In this document: positions 10,881 to 23,970 of the stretch, piece after piece | Position numbering within the stretch: position 1 is the first letter of the stretch | Layout: every line of letters begins with the position of its first letter | The notes under the pieces: model-generated | What the model saw: the letters and a program-made list of their open reading frames with translations, nothing else | The model's database searches: none | What the model was told of the DNA's origin: nothing | NCBI RefSeq assembly: GCF_000247695.1 | Contig: NW_004624801.1 | Coordinates: forward strand, 471,015 to 535,014 | Reading direction: 5' to 3' | Length of the DNA: 64,000 nucleotides | DNA from: Heterocephalus glaber | Taxonomy: Eukaryota; Chordata; Mammalia; Rodentia; Bathyergidae | Program-made: the position numbers and the translations under genes

Positions 10881-13800
10881 ACCTTCTTAATGATGCCTTG
10901 CTCATTTGCCCAAGTTCTTAACTTTTCACTTCATCTTTACTAACACTGGGACGTTCCTGATTCACTCCGCATGTACTTTTGTACCTAAAATAACACACTC
11001 GATTCTAAGTAAGCTCATCTTGTGATGGTGCCAAGGAAAGAGGTGGGCAGTTCAAGTTGTCAGAAAACAGCAAAGTGCATGGGAGATGCTCCTTTTGGGA
11101 TGCATCATTGGGAGAATAAGTGGAAAATATAGAGAAGCTGGAACAAACTCATTCTGCTGTGCTGAACTAGATCCTGTCTTGGCAATGTCTCCATTGGGAT
11201 GCCAATCCATTTATGCATGCATTCATGTCAACTGCATTCACTGGAACTGAAACTACATCTGACATCCCTCAACAGAGTACACCCTAATGTCTGGCCCAGG
11301 CACAGTAACTCTGGGCATAATGCTTTCTGCTTAGAGGCATCGATGCCTCCAACATTCTCTTTTTCTATTTAGTCACAAAAGAGGGACATATTTACCTCTG
11401 CAAATGGCCCTGCTGAGAGCTCTTTTCTGTCTTACTGACACTTTTTCTGGGGGAAAAAACCCAAATGTCAACATCTTCCCCTTTTAGACCATCCAAAATA
11501 GCAATTTCTATGATTTTGTTGTTTTCAAACAGCAGTAGATCAGAGTCTATTTATTCTGTACCCCAAAGAACAGAATATGTTTCACTGTCTCATTAATTTT
11601 TTTTTAATTTTAGAGAAGAAATGGAAGAGAAGGACCTTCAGGCTATACAAAAATCATTCAACTTAGTAAATAAATCAGCCCGAATCTAATAAAGTTCATT
11701 TTGGCTACAACAAAGCAAGCTTTTAAATTGATGACTGCATCCGTGAGTTTGGTAAAGGGTTGTGTAACACACCAGGTAGGCCAAAAAGCACCAATAAATC
11801 AATCTTTACTAAACATAAAATAAGCGTTGGCAAAGTTGAAGAAGAAAAGGAAGAAGCTGAAACGTGTGCATGAAATTTCCACATTAAAAATTCATCCTTC
11901 TTGCCTGGTCCTGATGCAATTTGAAAGGAAACAGACAATTCTATAATTTTAGCAAAAATATTTATGATACAATGTACAAGTTCACCAAAACATTCTCTCC
12001 ACTGTTCTCTCAAAAAGTCAGTGTTCCTCATTCCAGCAAAGGGACTGCTAAAATGCTTTATTTTTAGTTCATTTCAGAACATTCTGGATTCTAGCTAGGA
12101 AAACCACAAGTACTCTCACCCATCTTAACCCTCCCAGCCCCAGCTCATCAAAAACTTCTTAACCATATGTTATTACCTACATTTTTATTCCACACCTTAC
12201 CGGGGAAAGTGTTGTCAGACATAAATAGAATCAAGGTCAGTTGGTCAGGGTTTCAAAGACAAGGTCAAATATCAGGTTTCTGCTCTAGCAGAAAAAACGA
12301 AGAATTTCAATCAAAAGCACAGGTTTTACATGCTAGCCCTGAGAAACATCTGTAAACTCTTGGCTTTAAGTAAACATTATATATACATTTATATTAAAAT
12401 ATCTACACATACCACTATTTGCATTGTACTAAGATATTTTAAAAGTTGCATCCAAAAGGAAAAGGAAAAGTTGAATTCATTTATTGGTTCATTTATTCAT
12501 GCCTTCTACAAACTTTTTTTCAGGTTTATTTTGAGCCAGATGGAATCATAATGATCAAGTCCAAGTCTCTGACAGTGAAGAACAAAGAGTAGAGTGAGGA
12601 AGCCCAGTGTTCCAGGTAGTGCTTGTCAGTCTGTGTTCATGTTGGACTAAAAGGACATACCATGGTGTGATGACAGAATCAGGGAAGACAAATTAGTGTC
12701 AACCTGGCAAACTTTTTTTTAAAGAGACACGAGAAGGATTTATTAGTGGTAGATATAGGACACACTCACAAGTGGAATACAAGTGTTCAGGAAATGAGGC
12801 ACTTGCAAACTTTAACATTATACAATAACACCTTTATTTCTAATTAATAAAAATTGAAAAGCAAATTTTTACCAAAGGAAAAGCAAAAATCAATAGTTCT
12901 TCTTGGAATTTCTCTTACTTTCTCACATTTTTCTCCTTCTGCTTGAAGACATCTCTGGCCAACCTGAAGAAACCAGAAGCATCTATGTATATGTAGGGAA
13001 TAGTTTCAAGACAGCTCCTAATTATTCCCATTTTGGGTACTAGCTCCCTGCTCTCTTCTCCTCCTCTTGATTAGGGGCAGATTTTGTGATTTGCTTATAA
13101 TTGAAGTACACAGGAAATGTGATGAATGTCACATCCATAATTACTACATATAAGTTTATAGCTTGTTTTTCAAAAAGACAGTTTCCATTAGTAGCTTTGA
13201 TAAAGGACGTACTTGTAACCTGCCCTACAGAATGGCTCACATGACAAAGAAGAGAATACACTCTCTGGTCAAAGTTGCCTGCAAGCAACTGAGGACCCCA
13301 GCCACCTTCCACAGAGAGATAGATTCTACTAACAGCCACATTTACATGGAGGCCAAAGGGGTTCTCCCTGGATGAACTTTGAGGTGACACAGTAGCTCTA
13401 GCCAGCACATTGATTGCAGCCCTTTGATGTTCTGAAGCAGAAAACCCAGCTGAGCTATTAAAAAACTCTTGACTTGAAGAAAGAATGACATAATAAACAT
13501 GTATTATTTTAGTGGGTAACTTTAGGATAATTTATTGTGCAATATGTGCTAACAACACAGATATACAGATAACATAGTATATAATAGTAAATAAAAGAGG
13601 GAACTGCCATATATAGATTCCTCACTGCCTGGAAGTTATTCAGTTTATTAAAAAATGATTTAGTGATTTAAAAAAAAAACTTTTAAGGAGATGCATGTGT
13701 CTTAAAGAAACACACAGATGCTCCTTCTGTTAAATGTCTTCAACCCATCCTTTAGAATGTTCCACTTGTGGTCAGCTAGCCTGCTACCCACACCTCTGCC

Positions 13801-16249
13801 CACTTATTCAGACCAAGAAATGATATATGCCCAGAGCTAGGAATAGAGTCTGATCTCTGATGGATGGGGGTCACTCCCACCAGCCACTGGCCCCCGTTTC
13901 TGCCTGACTGGTTGGCTTGGAATGTGATTGAGGTGGTCCATGACTCCTGACACCTAGGACAAAAGAATACTCTCATCTTGGAGACAAAAAAAGCCTTTTA
14001 AGAAAAAGATCTAGACTCAGTAGTGCAGCAAGTGGTGAGAAGATGTGAAATTTGTCTAAGAACAAGTCCCCAGAACACCCAGCTTCAGCCTCCTGTAGAA
14101 CAATATGAGGCTCATGTCCTGGAGAAGACTGGCAACTTGACTTTGCCCATGTGCTTCTATTTAGCCATTTAAATTTGATATTGCTCAGAAAAAAATTAGA
14201 ATCTGCAGATTTCGTGAAGTTTAAAGTCTCTACTTCCATTGGCTGTTGGATTTTCTCATACATCGCAAGGGGAAAGCTGAATTCTAGATTCAGAAATGCA
14301 CTGTCCCAAATAAAGATTGAGAGAAATTCCCAAAGAATTGAGAGATATGTTTCAGCCTCTGCAGATGCCAAGGAATGAGAAAGAGGGGGAGTGCTATGTA
14401 TACTTTGATGTTAGAATATCTTTGCTCTGAAAAATGGAGTAAATGCTTCCTCAATCACTTAAAATGTGAAAATTTTCTCTGCTTATGAAACAGGAAAGCA
14501 GCAGGTGGGCTGGATTTGCACATCTGGGTATAATTTACTGATACTTGATCAAAGCTATTGATTCCCAGGTCTGGTGTGTGGCAATCCTACTAATTTTTAA
14601 TGTTTGTAATGCTTACAAAGTTCAACTAGTTTGATTTACATTTATTAAAAATTAGCATGGGTAGAATAAGTGGTGCAGGGAACTTTTGAAGGAGATCAGG
14701 AAATAAGGAATTGGAGGAACCAGAGAGCAGTTGGCATTCCACAGTCAACAAACATAAAAGGGGGATTGCTTTCTAAAAAGGAATGGGCTTACAATATTGT
14801 CATTCTTTAAAAGGGAGCACTGGACTTTGCATAAATGCTCTAGTCTCTTGGTCAAGATGCTAAAAGTTGGGGCTGGCTGATATCTATGTTAGTACTGGTA
14901 CATTTGCTCCCAGATGTGCAGAGTTCTGCTAAATCCTTTAAAGACCAAAATGGTAACTGGGAAAGAAAGGATAGACACATATGAACAGATCACATAGACC
15001 AACTCTACTGCTTATGCCCCAGAATGAGCTTTGGCTACAGTTTTTTCCCAGCATGTTCCATGCCACTGCTGGCCTGTTAATCAGACTAAACAGAAGCAAA
15101 CTCTGCTTGGGTACAAGATGGCACAGCCATGAGAAGGCAATGACATTCCAACACCCGAGAGGCTGACATTTTGGAAGTGTGAACCTTGTACTAATATGAG
15201 TGAAAAGACCTGTATTGGAAAAAAAAAAAAATCACCAGTTTCCAAGCAAACACTGTCTTGGTAACCTGTAAGTTTCCATGTTTCTCTCTGAGTCTCAAAT
15301 CACTTCTTTAGCTTTAGGATTAGTCTTATATAAGAAGAAGGAAATAGGGCCATAGAGGAGAAGAATGATGCAGCTTTTAAGCTGATCCAGGAATAAAAGA
15401 TCCTTCCAATCTCAAAGCCCTTTCCAGTTGCAGTAATGGAGCTGCTTGCCTTTCATGATGAGAATACCCCAGCTCCTGAGCTCTCTTCCTGCTGTAAAAT
15501 GCCTAAGGCTCAGGCTGTGCTTTCTGAGTGTTCATTAATAGGCATGCTCTCATTCTTTTGTGAGGAATCATCTATATTGTCTTTTAGTTCGGGCACTCAT
15601 CCAATGAGAGGTGCATCTTAAATTTTCCTCCAAAGAGCAAAGGATTTAAAATAGCTTCCAAACAGACTCTGATGACAGCATCTCACAGCATGTCACAAGT
15701 CTGCAGTTTTCCTTCAGAGCAATCACATACAATTAAGTGAAGCAGTAGCAATGATATTTTTCAATGGTAACAAATAATAAAGAAGGAAATTTGGAGAAAA
15801 TTAAGTCACAGTAATAGAGGACTTCCTGAGAGACCATCTCCCTGTTCCTTTGGGTTCTGTGCAGATGTGAATTCAAGCCATCTCCTCAAAGACAGTAAAC
15901 CAATTTCAAAGAGCCCTAAGTCTAGGAAACAAGGATTTCAGGAAGCCATTATTCCTAGGCTTATTTTAAATCCCTCCCACTGTACTTTTTCACATTAGAT
16001 GCATATTGAAACACTAGCAAAAGGTATTTAACTTCAAATGAAAATAACTTTTACCCTTCTTGAGAGGGTCACATGTGGCAACCCCTCCACAGGAATTATT
16101 TTTGTCTTCATTAACAAACAGAAGGCCTGAATTAGAATCTTACTGGGATATGATTACATACTTTTAAATAGACCAGGAAGGGACTTAAGTGAATTTAACT
16201 AGAGGATCACTAATATTGGAAGTGACAAATCTAGAATGTCCTGATGATT
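10881..16249. other. 5.4 kb of largely unique DNA, no supported gene
   Basis: This is the longest stretch without a clear repeat in the left half. Frames of 100-132 codons occur on the minus strand at 11723-12031, 13040-13408 and 13973-14371, and shorter ones at 15436-15621. None shows a recognisable domain, signal peptide plus family motif, or clear splice context. Decayed ancient repeats are possible. It is the most reasonable place to look for conserved non-coding elements or a long non-coding RNA, but the sequence alone does not show either. Confidence 0.4.
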
Positions 16250-16374
16250 TGCAGCAGATTGTTTGTTTCTTTATTTATTTATTTTGGTACGAGGGATCAA
16301 ACTTGGGTCCTTGCGCTTGCACAGCAGGCGGCGAAACCACTGAGCTAAATCCCCGGCCCTGCAGCAGACTGTTT
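16250..16374 (-). mobile_element. ID-like SINE, subgroup with 'gcctgctgtgcaagcgcaag'
   Basis: The minus-strand body (16265-16359) starts 'ggccggggatttagctcagt', has 'ggtttcgccgcctgctgtgc', a B-box-like 'aagtttgatccctcgtacc', and a (TAAA)n tail at 16270-16284. Flanks 16250-16264 and 16360-16374 match at 14 of 15 bases, a target-site duplication. It is close to the copy at 56380-56505. Confidence 0.92.
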
Positions 16375-17535
16375 AGCTAGTTAGTAGACATGTTGATTGG
16401 ATCAAAGACTTTTTTTTTTCAGATTCCAAAAGTAGATCAATCAAATTCCCTTTATGCTGCATGAATGAATCCCATGCAGAGAAAACAGAACTCCACAGTC
16501 AGAATAAAACAGATTAATATTGTGCCCCCTTTCTGACCGGTCTAATGAAAAGGAAAAAGGAGCATGTGGAGACAGAGGGAATGAGACTTCTTTGTCCCCT
16601 CCCTTGAAGACAGAGGAGCATGTACTGGCTAATGGGAAAGTAGTGGACCAAGGAGGTGGAGATTGTTCTATAAGTTCATGATTCCCCAGAAACTAGATAT
16701 GTTTTGTCTTGTTTACAGAGAACAATAATTCTACAGATAGGTCTCATTGAGTTCAATGTCAAGGGCAGGAAACAGGTGTGGGTCTTGTCATCTTATGCTG
16801 CAACAGGGAGAGCGTGTTCAATGGGAGAGCTGACAGGTGTGCTTCCAGCCCTTAATGAGAGACAAAGGCCTTTGAACTCAGGCTACTGAAGTGGAAGTGG
16901 GCCATACGTATTTTACAAATATACTCACATTTCATTTCATTTCATGCACAGCATTTTTCCTAAGTCAGACGGTTTCATCATTATTCATTTGCAAGTAACT
17001 GTTTCATACTTCAGTTTTACATGTTACAATTAATTTTGAAGAGAGCCTGTGGAATAAAGGAAGGGATTATTCTAAAAATTTAGCAGATGAGAAGGGGAGA
17101 TGCCACAAATAAGAAACCCCTAATTTTATATTACTGAAAACAGGCAGTACTTTTAGCTACCTGTGGCTACCAATTAAGTGATCTTTCTTGTACATCAAGC
17201 ATTCAGTGCAGTCTGAATGATTGTGTACACTAAATTTCATTGTCATAACCGATCTTATATGTAAGTTCTCTGTTTTATTCCACAGAACTGGAGAAGTCTA
17301 CACAATTATACATAATAAAAAGTAACAAATACTATGAGAAATCAGGCCAAAAATCAACTAAAAAATAAAGCCAAAGGTAATATTAACTCTTAACTAATAG
17401 ATAGCATACTATTTTGTATTAATGCTAAACAAGGGCCATAAATTTGGTTCCAAATATTTTAGTAGTTATTAGATAATCAACATATAATGACTACATACAT
17501 ATGTGTGACCCTGTGTGCATGCACGAATGACTGTA
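16375..17535. other. Unique DNA, no gene seen
   Basis: No repeat or exon is recognised. The frame at 16704-16889 is short and featureless. Confidence 0.5.
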
Positions 17536-17690
17536 TTAGACTACATATGAGCATATGTGTGGGGCATTTATGAGTGTGTGTATGTGTGTGATGGCAATGT
17601 GTGTACATATATGTTTAAGTGCATGCTGGTGTGAGAGCATAATTTGTATCAGTGTATGTAAGTCTGCATATGAGTTTGTAAAGTCCAAAG
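17536..17690 (+). repeat. TG-rich degenerate microsatellite
   Basis: Interrupted TG/TATG runs ('gagtgtgtgtatgtgtgtg') are spread over about 150 bp. The copies are interrupted, so the array is old. Confidence 0.7.
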
Positions 17691-18469
17691 AAATACAACT
17701 TTTCCTATTACTAATAAAAAAACTAGTCATCTTTGACTAAGTTTAGAGATGATTTTCGATCCCAACAGTAACCTGTGGTAGGTCTCTCATGGAAAAAGAA
17801 AGCATTTCCCTGCTAGAAAAAAATAGTACATAAAATAATATTTAAGATTTAAGTTAGTTACATTTAAAAATCTTATTATTTAAAATAATAGATCTTGAGT
17901 AAACTACTGAGATCTGGCTTGGTCTACCTAACATTAAAACAAACCTGGTTTATTTGGGCCTATGGTGGCCAGGAGACAGTAGGACACAAAAGTTTCAGAA
18001 GCAGCCAAGGAGGTCTGCACAGGGTATAACATTTCTTGCAGCTCATTCTGGGGGTGATTAAGACTCTGAACCATTTTTTTAAAAAGTGAAAACAGAAGGA
18101 AAAATGGAAACAGCTTTTGTACATAGGGAGGGGAGGGGACTTGAGAGGGGACTGGGATAAAATTAAAATAAAGTTTATTTAAAAGAAAAAGACTGAACCA
18201 TTGTGGCTTTGTAATACCTGAAATAGTACAGGAGTCAGGATCCCTATTCATTTAGTCTGGAGCTTCAATTTCCTCATCTCAGAAAGTTCGAGGTGGTGTC
18301 TCATTATCTACAGCTAAAATCTTCTATGATTCTGCATTGTCTCTGTTTTAGAAATTAAATCCAGTGAGCTTTTTAACTCAACATTTTGTTTGTCTCTTAT
18401 TTTATTGCTAAATTAGTCAATAGACTATGAATCTTTGTTTTGTTTTTCTTGTTTGGACAATAACAGCAG
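17691..18469. other. Unique DNA, no gene seen
   Basis: A G-rich patch at about 18125-18155 ('agggaggggaggggactt') is the only notable feature. No exon or repeat is recognised. Confidence 0.45.
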
Positions 18470-18690
18470 CATTGGATTATTGAATATTGTTATGTACCCT
18501 ACTTTATGCAAGAATCAGTGCCTAAAATAACCTTATTTAATTCTCACATTCACATGGACTCTGCAAAATTTACCTTGTGCTGTTTCCAATGAAGTAAGTT
18601 ATATAACTTTCCAAGTTCACCCATTAATGTACAATTTGAATTCAAGGTTCAAGTCAAGAATGGTAATATCTGAGAGCTTGTGAATCTCAC
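18470..18690 (-). mobile_element. MIR SINE, decayed
   Basis: The plus strand reads as the reverse complement of a MIR tRNA-derived SINE. The conserved core order is visible: 'ccttatttaattctcacatt', an AT-rich gap, 'ttccaatgaagtaagttata', 'taactttccaagttcaccca', then 'tttgaattcaaggttcaagt'. No target duplication survives, as expected at this age. Confidence 0.65.
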
Positions 18691-21325
18691 ATTCTTTTGA
18701 AAGAACTCTCTCGGAGGAGGTAGTACCCTCAGGAGGTTAGACTGTACAGAGAGTTAAAGAGAGTTGTGGATGTGTCTGTAAGTATGAGGGAGTTGGGGGA
18801 TCAGGGCTGGGCTCTGATATGGAAAGGACCACTTACCAGCTTAAGGAAGCAGAATGTGGACTTCCCGAGTCACTTTTGAAGGAAAGTTCCTACCCTGTCA
18901 GGTAGAAACACAGAGAATCAGAGGTTGGAAGTACCAAGCTCCATGCTTTGTGAGAGAGGGGAATGCAGAGTATCTTTGTGAGAGTGGAGCTGGCTCCAGA
19001 TTTTTTTTTATGCACTTGTCTTTGCTTTGATGAAGAAATTTAGTTTCTCACCTCACTCTTAAGGCACTAAAGATGTAGCTAATGAATGAGAACAATTAGT
19101 ATACCAGGACCTGTTCTAGATGACTTATAAGAGCAAGACAAAAGCAACTGAACCTTAAGATAAATAAATAGTGCCAGGAATACCTTTCAAATTTGGAATA
19201 GTTTGCCTTCCTACATATGAGAAAGACAGGAAGGTTGCCTAAAACCTCAGTTCATGTGTATTTTCTTCACTGTGTTTTTCTAACCTGAGCAAACAATCAT
19301 GTCTCCTAACCCATGCACTATAAATGTTCGAGAATTCTCTTATCTGCAGGATGGTTAGCATGTTTGCTCCATTGTGCCAACCTGCCTTTCTCCTCCACAA
19401 TCTCTTTGGGAATATTTATCTTTTGTGAGTTACAGAAAGAATTCTTGACCTTAGAGGAAAGACAGATAAACAAATTAACCCCTGTGGAATTACACTGGCT
19501 GCTTCTGATCATGCCACTATTATAGACTAATCGTTTTTTTCCTTCCTCCTGTTCTCCGGTATGATATATGATCTTTTGATGAAAATCATTATTAGTAGAA
19601 CATTTATTGAGAAACCCAGAGGTCAATGCTTCTGTTCCTTTTTCCTTGATTACAACATTAAAAGAAATTAAGATTGGGAAACTTAATGATGTTGTATTTG
19701 GTATTGACTGCTCACATTAAGATGTTCTCCCACATTTGCTGGCATTGTTTCTATTGCCTTTATGTCTTGACTTGAGTATTTATCCTACATTTCTAATTAA
19801 AATAGGGGTGGTTCATGATTTAAGTCATAGTAGGTTATTTTGGGGTGCAGAGATCACTCTTACATGGGATTCTATTATGGAAAAGCTTAGGATTCAGATT
19901 TGTAAGATTAGAGTACATACTGGCTATTCCTCATGCATAGTAATAGATATGAAAAAGAGAACAAACTGATTATTAAGAAAAACCTGTGCTTTAAAAAAGT
20001 CTTAGACTTTAATTCGGTACCTAATAAAAATTCAGACTTACAAATGCCTTGGTGAATAACAGAAGATAATGTTTGTGGAAGTAAGAGGGCTCTGGAAAGA
20101 GGATACAACACTTTGTCTACTGAAGATAAGGTGTTCGTAGAGGAATAGTGTTCAGAGTGATAACTGATGTGACAAGGACAGAAGCCACAGGATTGGCTGC
20201 AGCAGATGGTCTGAGACAGGACCCTGGGGGACCCGTGTCGTTCTACATGCACTGTGACCATTAATCATGACTGTCAGCTTGCCAGGACCAAGAGGCCAGC
20301 CTAGAAGATGAGAAAGCACACTTTTGGGGGGTGTCTGGCTGGGTCATGGGGGCATGATCTTGGGGCTGGTCTCTGGTCCCTGGCTACTTCCTGTCCGGGG
20401 CTCTTTCCAACCTGCTCTGCTTCCTAACCGCCAAGCTTAACCATCCATTCTATGGACCTCTTATAAGAACTCTCTATTTCCTTTAAAAGAGAGTAATTGT
20501 TTCTCATTTATCTTTTTTTTCACAATACTGTTGGGAGTGGGGGTGGGAGTGGGACTAACAAACACTTGAGGTTTGAAGTAACAAAAATCTAAGTCTGAAT
20601 CAAAATTACTAGTCTGTCTTAACACACTGTTTAATAAGTCAGAACATCTCTTTTCTTCGTTGAGAAATGCTCCTTGTGAACATTCGATAAGACGATAAAT
20701 TGGATGGTGCATAGCACAAACCAGGTGCCCCATGGATGTTTCATACGATTCTTTCATTTGGCTTATATGATATCTATCTTACAGTATTTTTCCCCATGTC
20801 TTATCTCCATGGTTATACTACTGCATTAGTGGGACTGAATTTAAATCACACCCTCTTTATTTCTGCCACAGGATCTAGGACCCGGCCACTTATGTGGCTG
20901 ATATTAAAAAACAGTCACTGAATAAATGAACAACCTTGATTTATTTAACTTTTATTCTTAGTAGCTACTTTCTGTCACTTTATGTTTTCCTTTCTCCTAG
21001 ATGCACTCCAGTCTCCCCATGTCCTTAACAGGTAAGCTCAGTAATATACCATCCAGGAATGTGTACATACAGAATAAAGTGGTATTACCGGAATTTATCT
21101 GAATATTTTTAAGATTTTTGCTTCTTCGGTCACTGAACACATTTGTTCATCTAAGCAGCCTGAACCTTCAGTTTCCTCTCTGATTTACACTCCTTATACA
21201 CCTCAAATGTCACCATGCGAATCTCACACAACCTACTCTTACCCAAAAGCAACTGTGGACACTGAAGTTCCCCCAAGAAAGTTATCAAACTACTTTTATG
21301 ATTCCTTACATATTTGTGCTGAGAG
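18691..21325. other. Unique DNA, no gene seen
   Basis: Contains frames of about 100-117 codons on the minus strand (19318-19626, 19908-20261, 20461-20757) without recognisable motifs. A locally G-rich stretch at about 20320-20400 may be part of an unrecognised repeat. No exon is supported. Confidence 0.4.
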
Positions 21326-21535
21326 GCAGTGTAGCACAATGGTTAGAAGTCTAGTAGCCAAGTGTGACTAGTTTTCTGATTTTTCGTAAAGGTGATTAAC
21401 CTTTTTATGACTCAGTTTCTCCATATGTAAAATAAGGCTAATAATAGTAACTACTTTATAGGGTTAGTAAAAGGCTCATTCATTAATATATGTAAGACAC
21501 TTAGAACCTGGTTAATAATTAGTACTAAGAAAAAT
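21326..21535 (+). mobile_element. MIR SINE
   Basis: A good match to the MIR layout: head 'cagtgtagcacaatggttag', then 'gtgattaacctttttatgac', 'tcagtttctccatatgtaaa', 'ataaggctaataatagtaac', 'tactttatagggttagtaaa', and the tail 'agacacttagaacctggtta'. It is among the clearest MIR copies in the window. The family predates placental radiation. Confidence 0.85.
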
Positions 21536-23034
21536 TTAGCTGTAATTATTAAATATTCTTCCCTGCTGTGCAGTTTCAATTAATGATGCATATTCTACGG
21601 CTAAATTTAAACAGATTATCAGTGAATTTAGTCACAAGGATAATTATTGAAGGCTAATATTAGCAACGCATGGATAACTAAATACAAATTAAATGCAGAT
21701 TATTAAGAGGAAGACTACTATGGTTTTACAATCATTTTTAAATTTATCTGCAATAAGTTAAGACTATGAAAGTAAGCTATAGAATTATATACCACATAAA
21801 GATATTAAAATGCAAAGCATGTATTTTAAAGAAATATTTAAAAAGATCCATACTAGAGTAAAAATAGTGATGCTTTCTGCTGTAGAAATGTTTTAGCTAA
21901 TTTCCTTTCTATATTCTTTATTTCTGTATTTAGAAGTTATAATACACATTTTTTATATAATAAAATATTGTAATAAAATATGTATAATAAAAATAAAAAT
22001 AATAATAAAAGAAGTGAAAAACAAAGCTGATTTGAGTAGTTTGTGCAGTGATATTGGACACTATTGACTTTTTCCTTTTTAATATTGAACTTTATCTAGG
22101 GCCAAGTGAAATAGAGAGGATCAGTTTATTAACTAATGAGTCAACAGTGCCTATGAGCTGAACTGATTGTAATTAATGATATCCTTTCTTAAGTGTGTGA
22201 AACAAATCAATGGTACATTTTCAGGTCAATACTAGGAGGCCTTATATGTAATGTTTGTGATACTTCATGTATTTTTATAATTCAGGCACTGTATGAAATA
22301 AGGAAATCAGAGTTAAATAAACCCAAGGAAACCATCTTGGTAGCTTTTCTTTGTGAATGGAGACAACCTTATCTCTTTCTGTGCTTCATGGATTTTACTG
22401 TGCATAGAATTCTTTTCTTTCTCTCTTATCTAGGACTTTAATTCTCAATGAGAAATAGTTCCACATCCAAAACAAATGTATCACTATGTTTTTAAGTTTG
22501 AGAAAGTGTGACATTATGAATTAACTGATTTTTTTCCCTTCAATTTTATTTTTTGAACAAGCTGTATAAACATGCCCTCCTGTCGGTAACAAGTGCTTGA
22601 AGGCCAACAACGTGTTTATAAGCAAGTCCTGAGGTCATGCCACACCAGCTGTATTGTCCTTCTCACACTGATAGATTGTAATCTCCTACGTGGACAGGAA
22701 CTCTGGCCTTTGTTGTATTGAAAATTCTCATAAACTGTGCGAAGGAAATATGAGAACAGCAATATGCAAGCATCGTTCAGGGAAAGAGAATGGTTTCCAG
22801 GGATCTTGCTGAAGTCTGAGGAAGCGATGTGTTGGCTTGCAGAGATTTGGGAGAGAAGATCAATCACATTTCATAGTCCTGTTCCAATTCTCTTGTTCCT
22901 GAAGTGACCATATTGTTCCCAATATGTGTATGTGGGGGAGGCAATGGTTGACCACAAAGGTGATGGATCATTCTGGAGCTTGAGGTCACCACCATTTCTT
23001 CCTGGAGAGATGGTGTGGAAGAGTAGTAACACAA
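21536..23034. other. AT-rich unique DNA, no gene seen
   Basis: Includes an AT-only style stretch at about 21935-22010 with (TAA)n/(ATAATA)n character. The plus-strand frame at 22193-22441 has no known protein feature. No repeat family is recognised. Confidence 0.45.
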
Positions 23035-23180
23035 TATTAAGACACAGTTTAAGTCCTACTTTACTGTTTACTACATTTACAACTTTAGACCGGTTTTTAA
23101 ATCTCTCTGAATTTTACTCATTTTATCTTCTACTGACATGAATAGTAAATTCCTCTGATTATTGTAAAAGCATACCCAGA
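23035..23180 (+). mobile_element. Probable MIR remnant
   Basis: The order 'ctacatttacaactttagac', 'aatctctctgaattttactc', 'attttatcttctactgacat', 'gaatagtaaattcctctgat' follows the MIR core in plus orientation, but substitutions are many. Confidence 0.5.
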
Positions 23181-23639
23181 AGTCCCTGAAGTATAAAGGA
23201 GATACAATGTTTTCATTGTTTCATTTTTAAATGAAAGCATCATCAATGTGACAGTGTTTTAATAAGCCAAGGCCACTAGACACATGAAAAGCACTGTGAT
23301 GATAATTATCCTGGGAATTACGTGTGATGTCATGCTTCGCCACACCAAGAATCTTCCTACACAATGTCTGAGAGCCCCAGGCAAGATTAGCACATTTCTT
23401 TTATTATTATAGTGCTTGTAGTCCCAATTTTTCAAGGCATCATTTTATTTTTGCTCATGTAGCCACAGATACACTAAGTCCATCACAGAATTAGATAAAA
23501 CTTATTACCCAGATTTTATGTGATTTTCTAAACCATTACTGAGAAGGTACTGCAACCTAAGTATGTTTCAAGTGGCTGGGAAGTTAAGGAGAAATAAGAT
23601 GTGCTACGTTTAGCATTTTTAATAAACATAGAATGTTTA
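23181..23639. other. Unique DNA, no gene seen
   Basis: No repeat, exon or RNA gene is recognised. Confidence 0.45.
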
Positions 23640-23970
23640 TACTTATTTAGGGAGTAGTGCACTATAATTCCATGTGTATACTATACTATACTGTGATAAA
23701 ATTAGGGCAATTAACATTTCCAACTCCTGAAATATTATCCACTCTTCTCCGCTAGTTATTGCAAGACATGTAATTACTTGTAGTAGTCTACTGTTACGTT
23801 TCTATAGTATGGACCATTAGACCTACTTCTCCTAACTGTAATTTAATACCCATGATCCACTCTGTATCTCCTCTTCCTTCCCTTTTCTGTCCTCTACTGA
23901 CTTATGGCCAACTCTTTGTCATTCTCCTTTCTATGTCTTTGTGACCAGCTTTTTTAGTGGTTCATAACCT
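23640..23970 (-). mobile_element. L1 3' UTR fragment, antisense
   Basis: Antisense old-L1 3' UTR landmarks appear in order: 'gataaaattagggcaattaa', 'catttccaactcctgaaata', 'gttattgcaagacatgtaat', 'agtatggaccattagaccta', 'cttctcctaactgtaattta', 'atacccatgatccactctgt', ending near 'accagcttttttagtggttc'. No ORF2 part is attached, so it is a short 5'-truncated insertion or a fragment of one. Confidence 0.7.

Noticed and set aside
13040..13408. 122-codon minus-strand frame
   Set aside because: Composition is unremarkable, no family features, overlapped by an open frame on the other strand.
13973..14371. 132-codon minus-strand frame
   Set aside because: No recognisable domain, no splice or promoter context, and a plus-strand frame overlaps it. 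Chance is the simpler explanation.
18120..18160. G-rich patch as possible G-quadruplex promoter
   Set aside because: G runs are short and mixed with A, there is no CpG enrichment and no transcript evidence in the sequence.
20320..20420. GC-richer patch as possible exon
   Set aside because: No open frame with recognisable protein sequence and no paired splice sites; it may be part of an unrecognised repeat.
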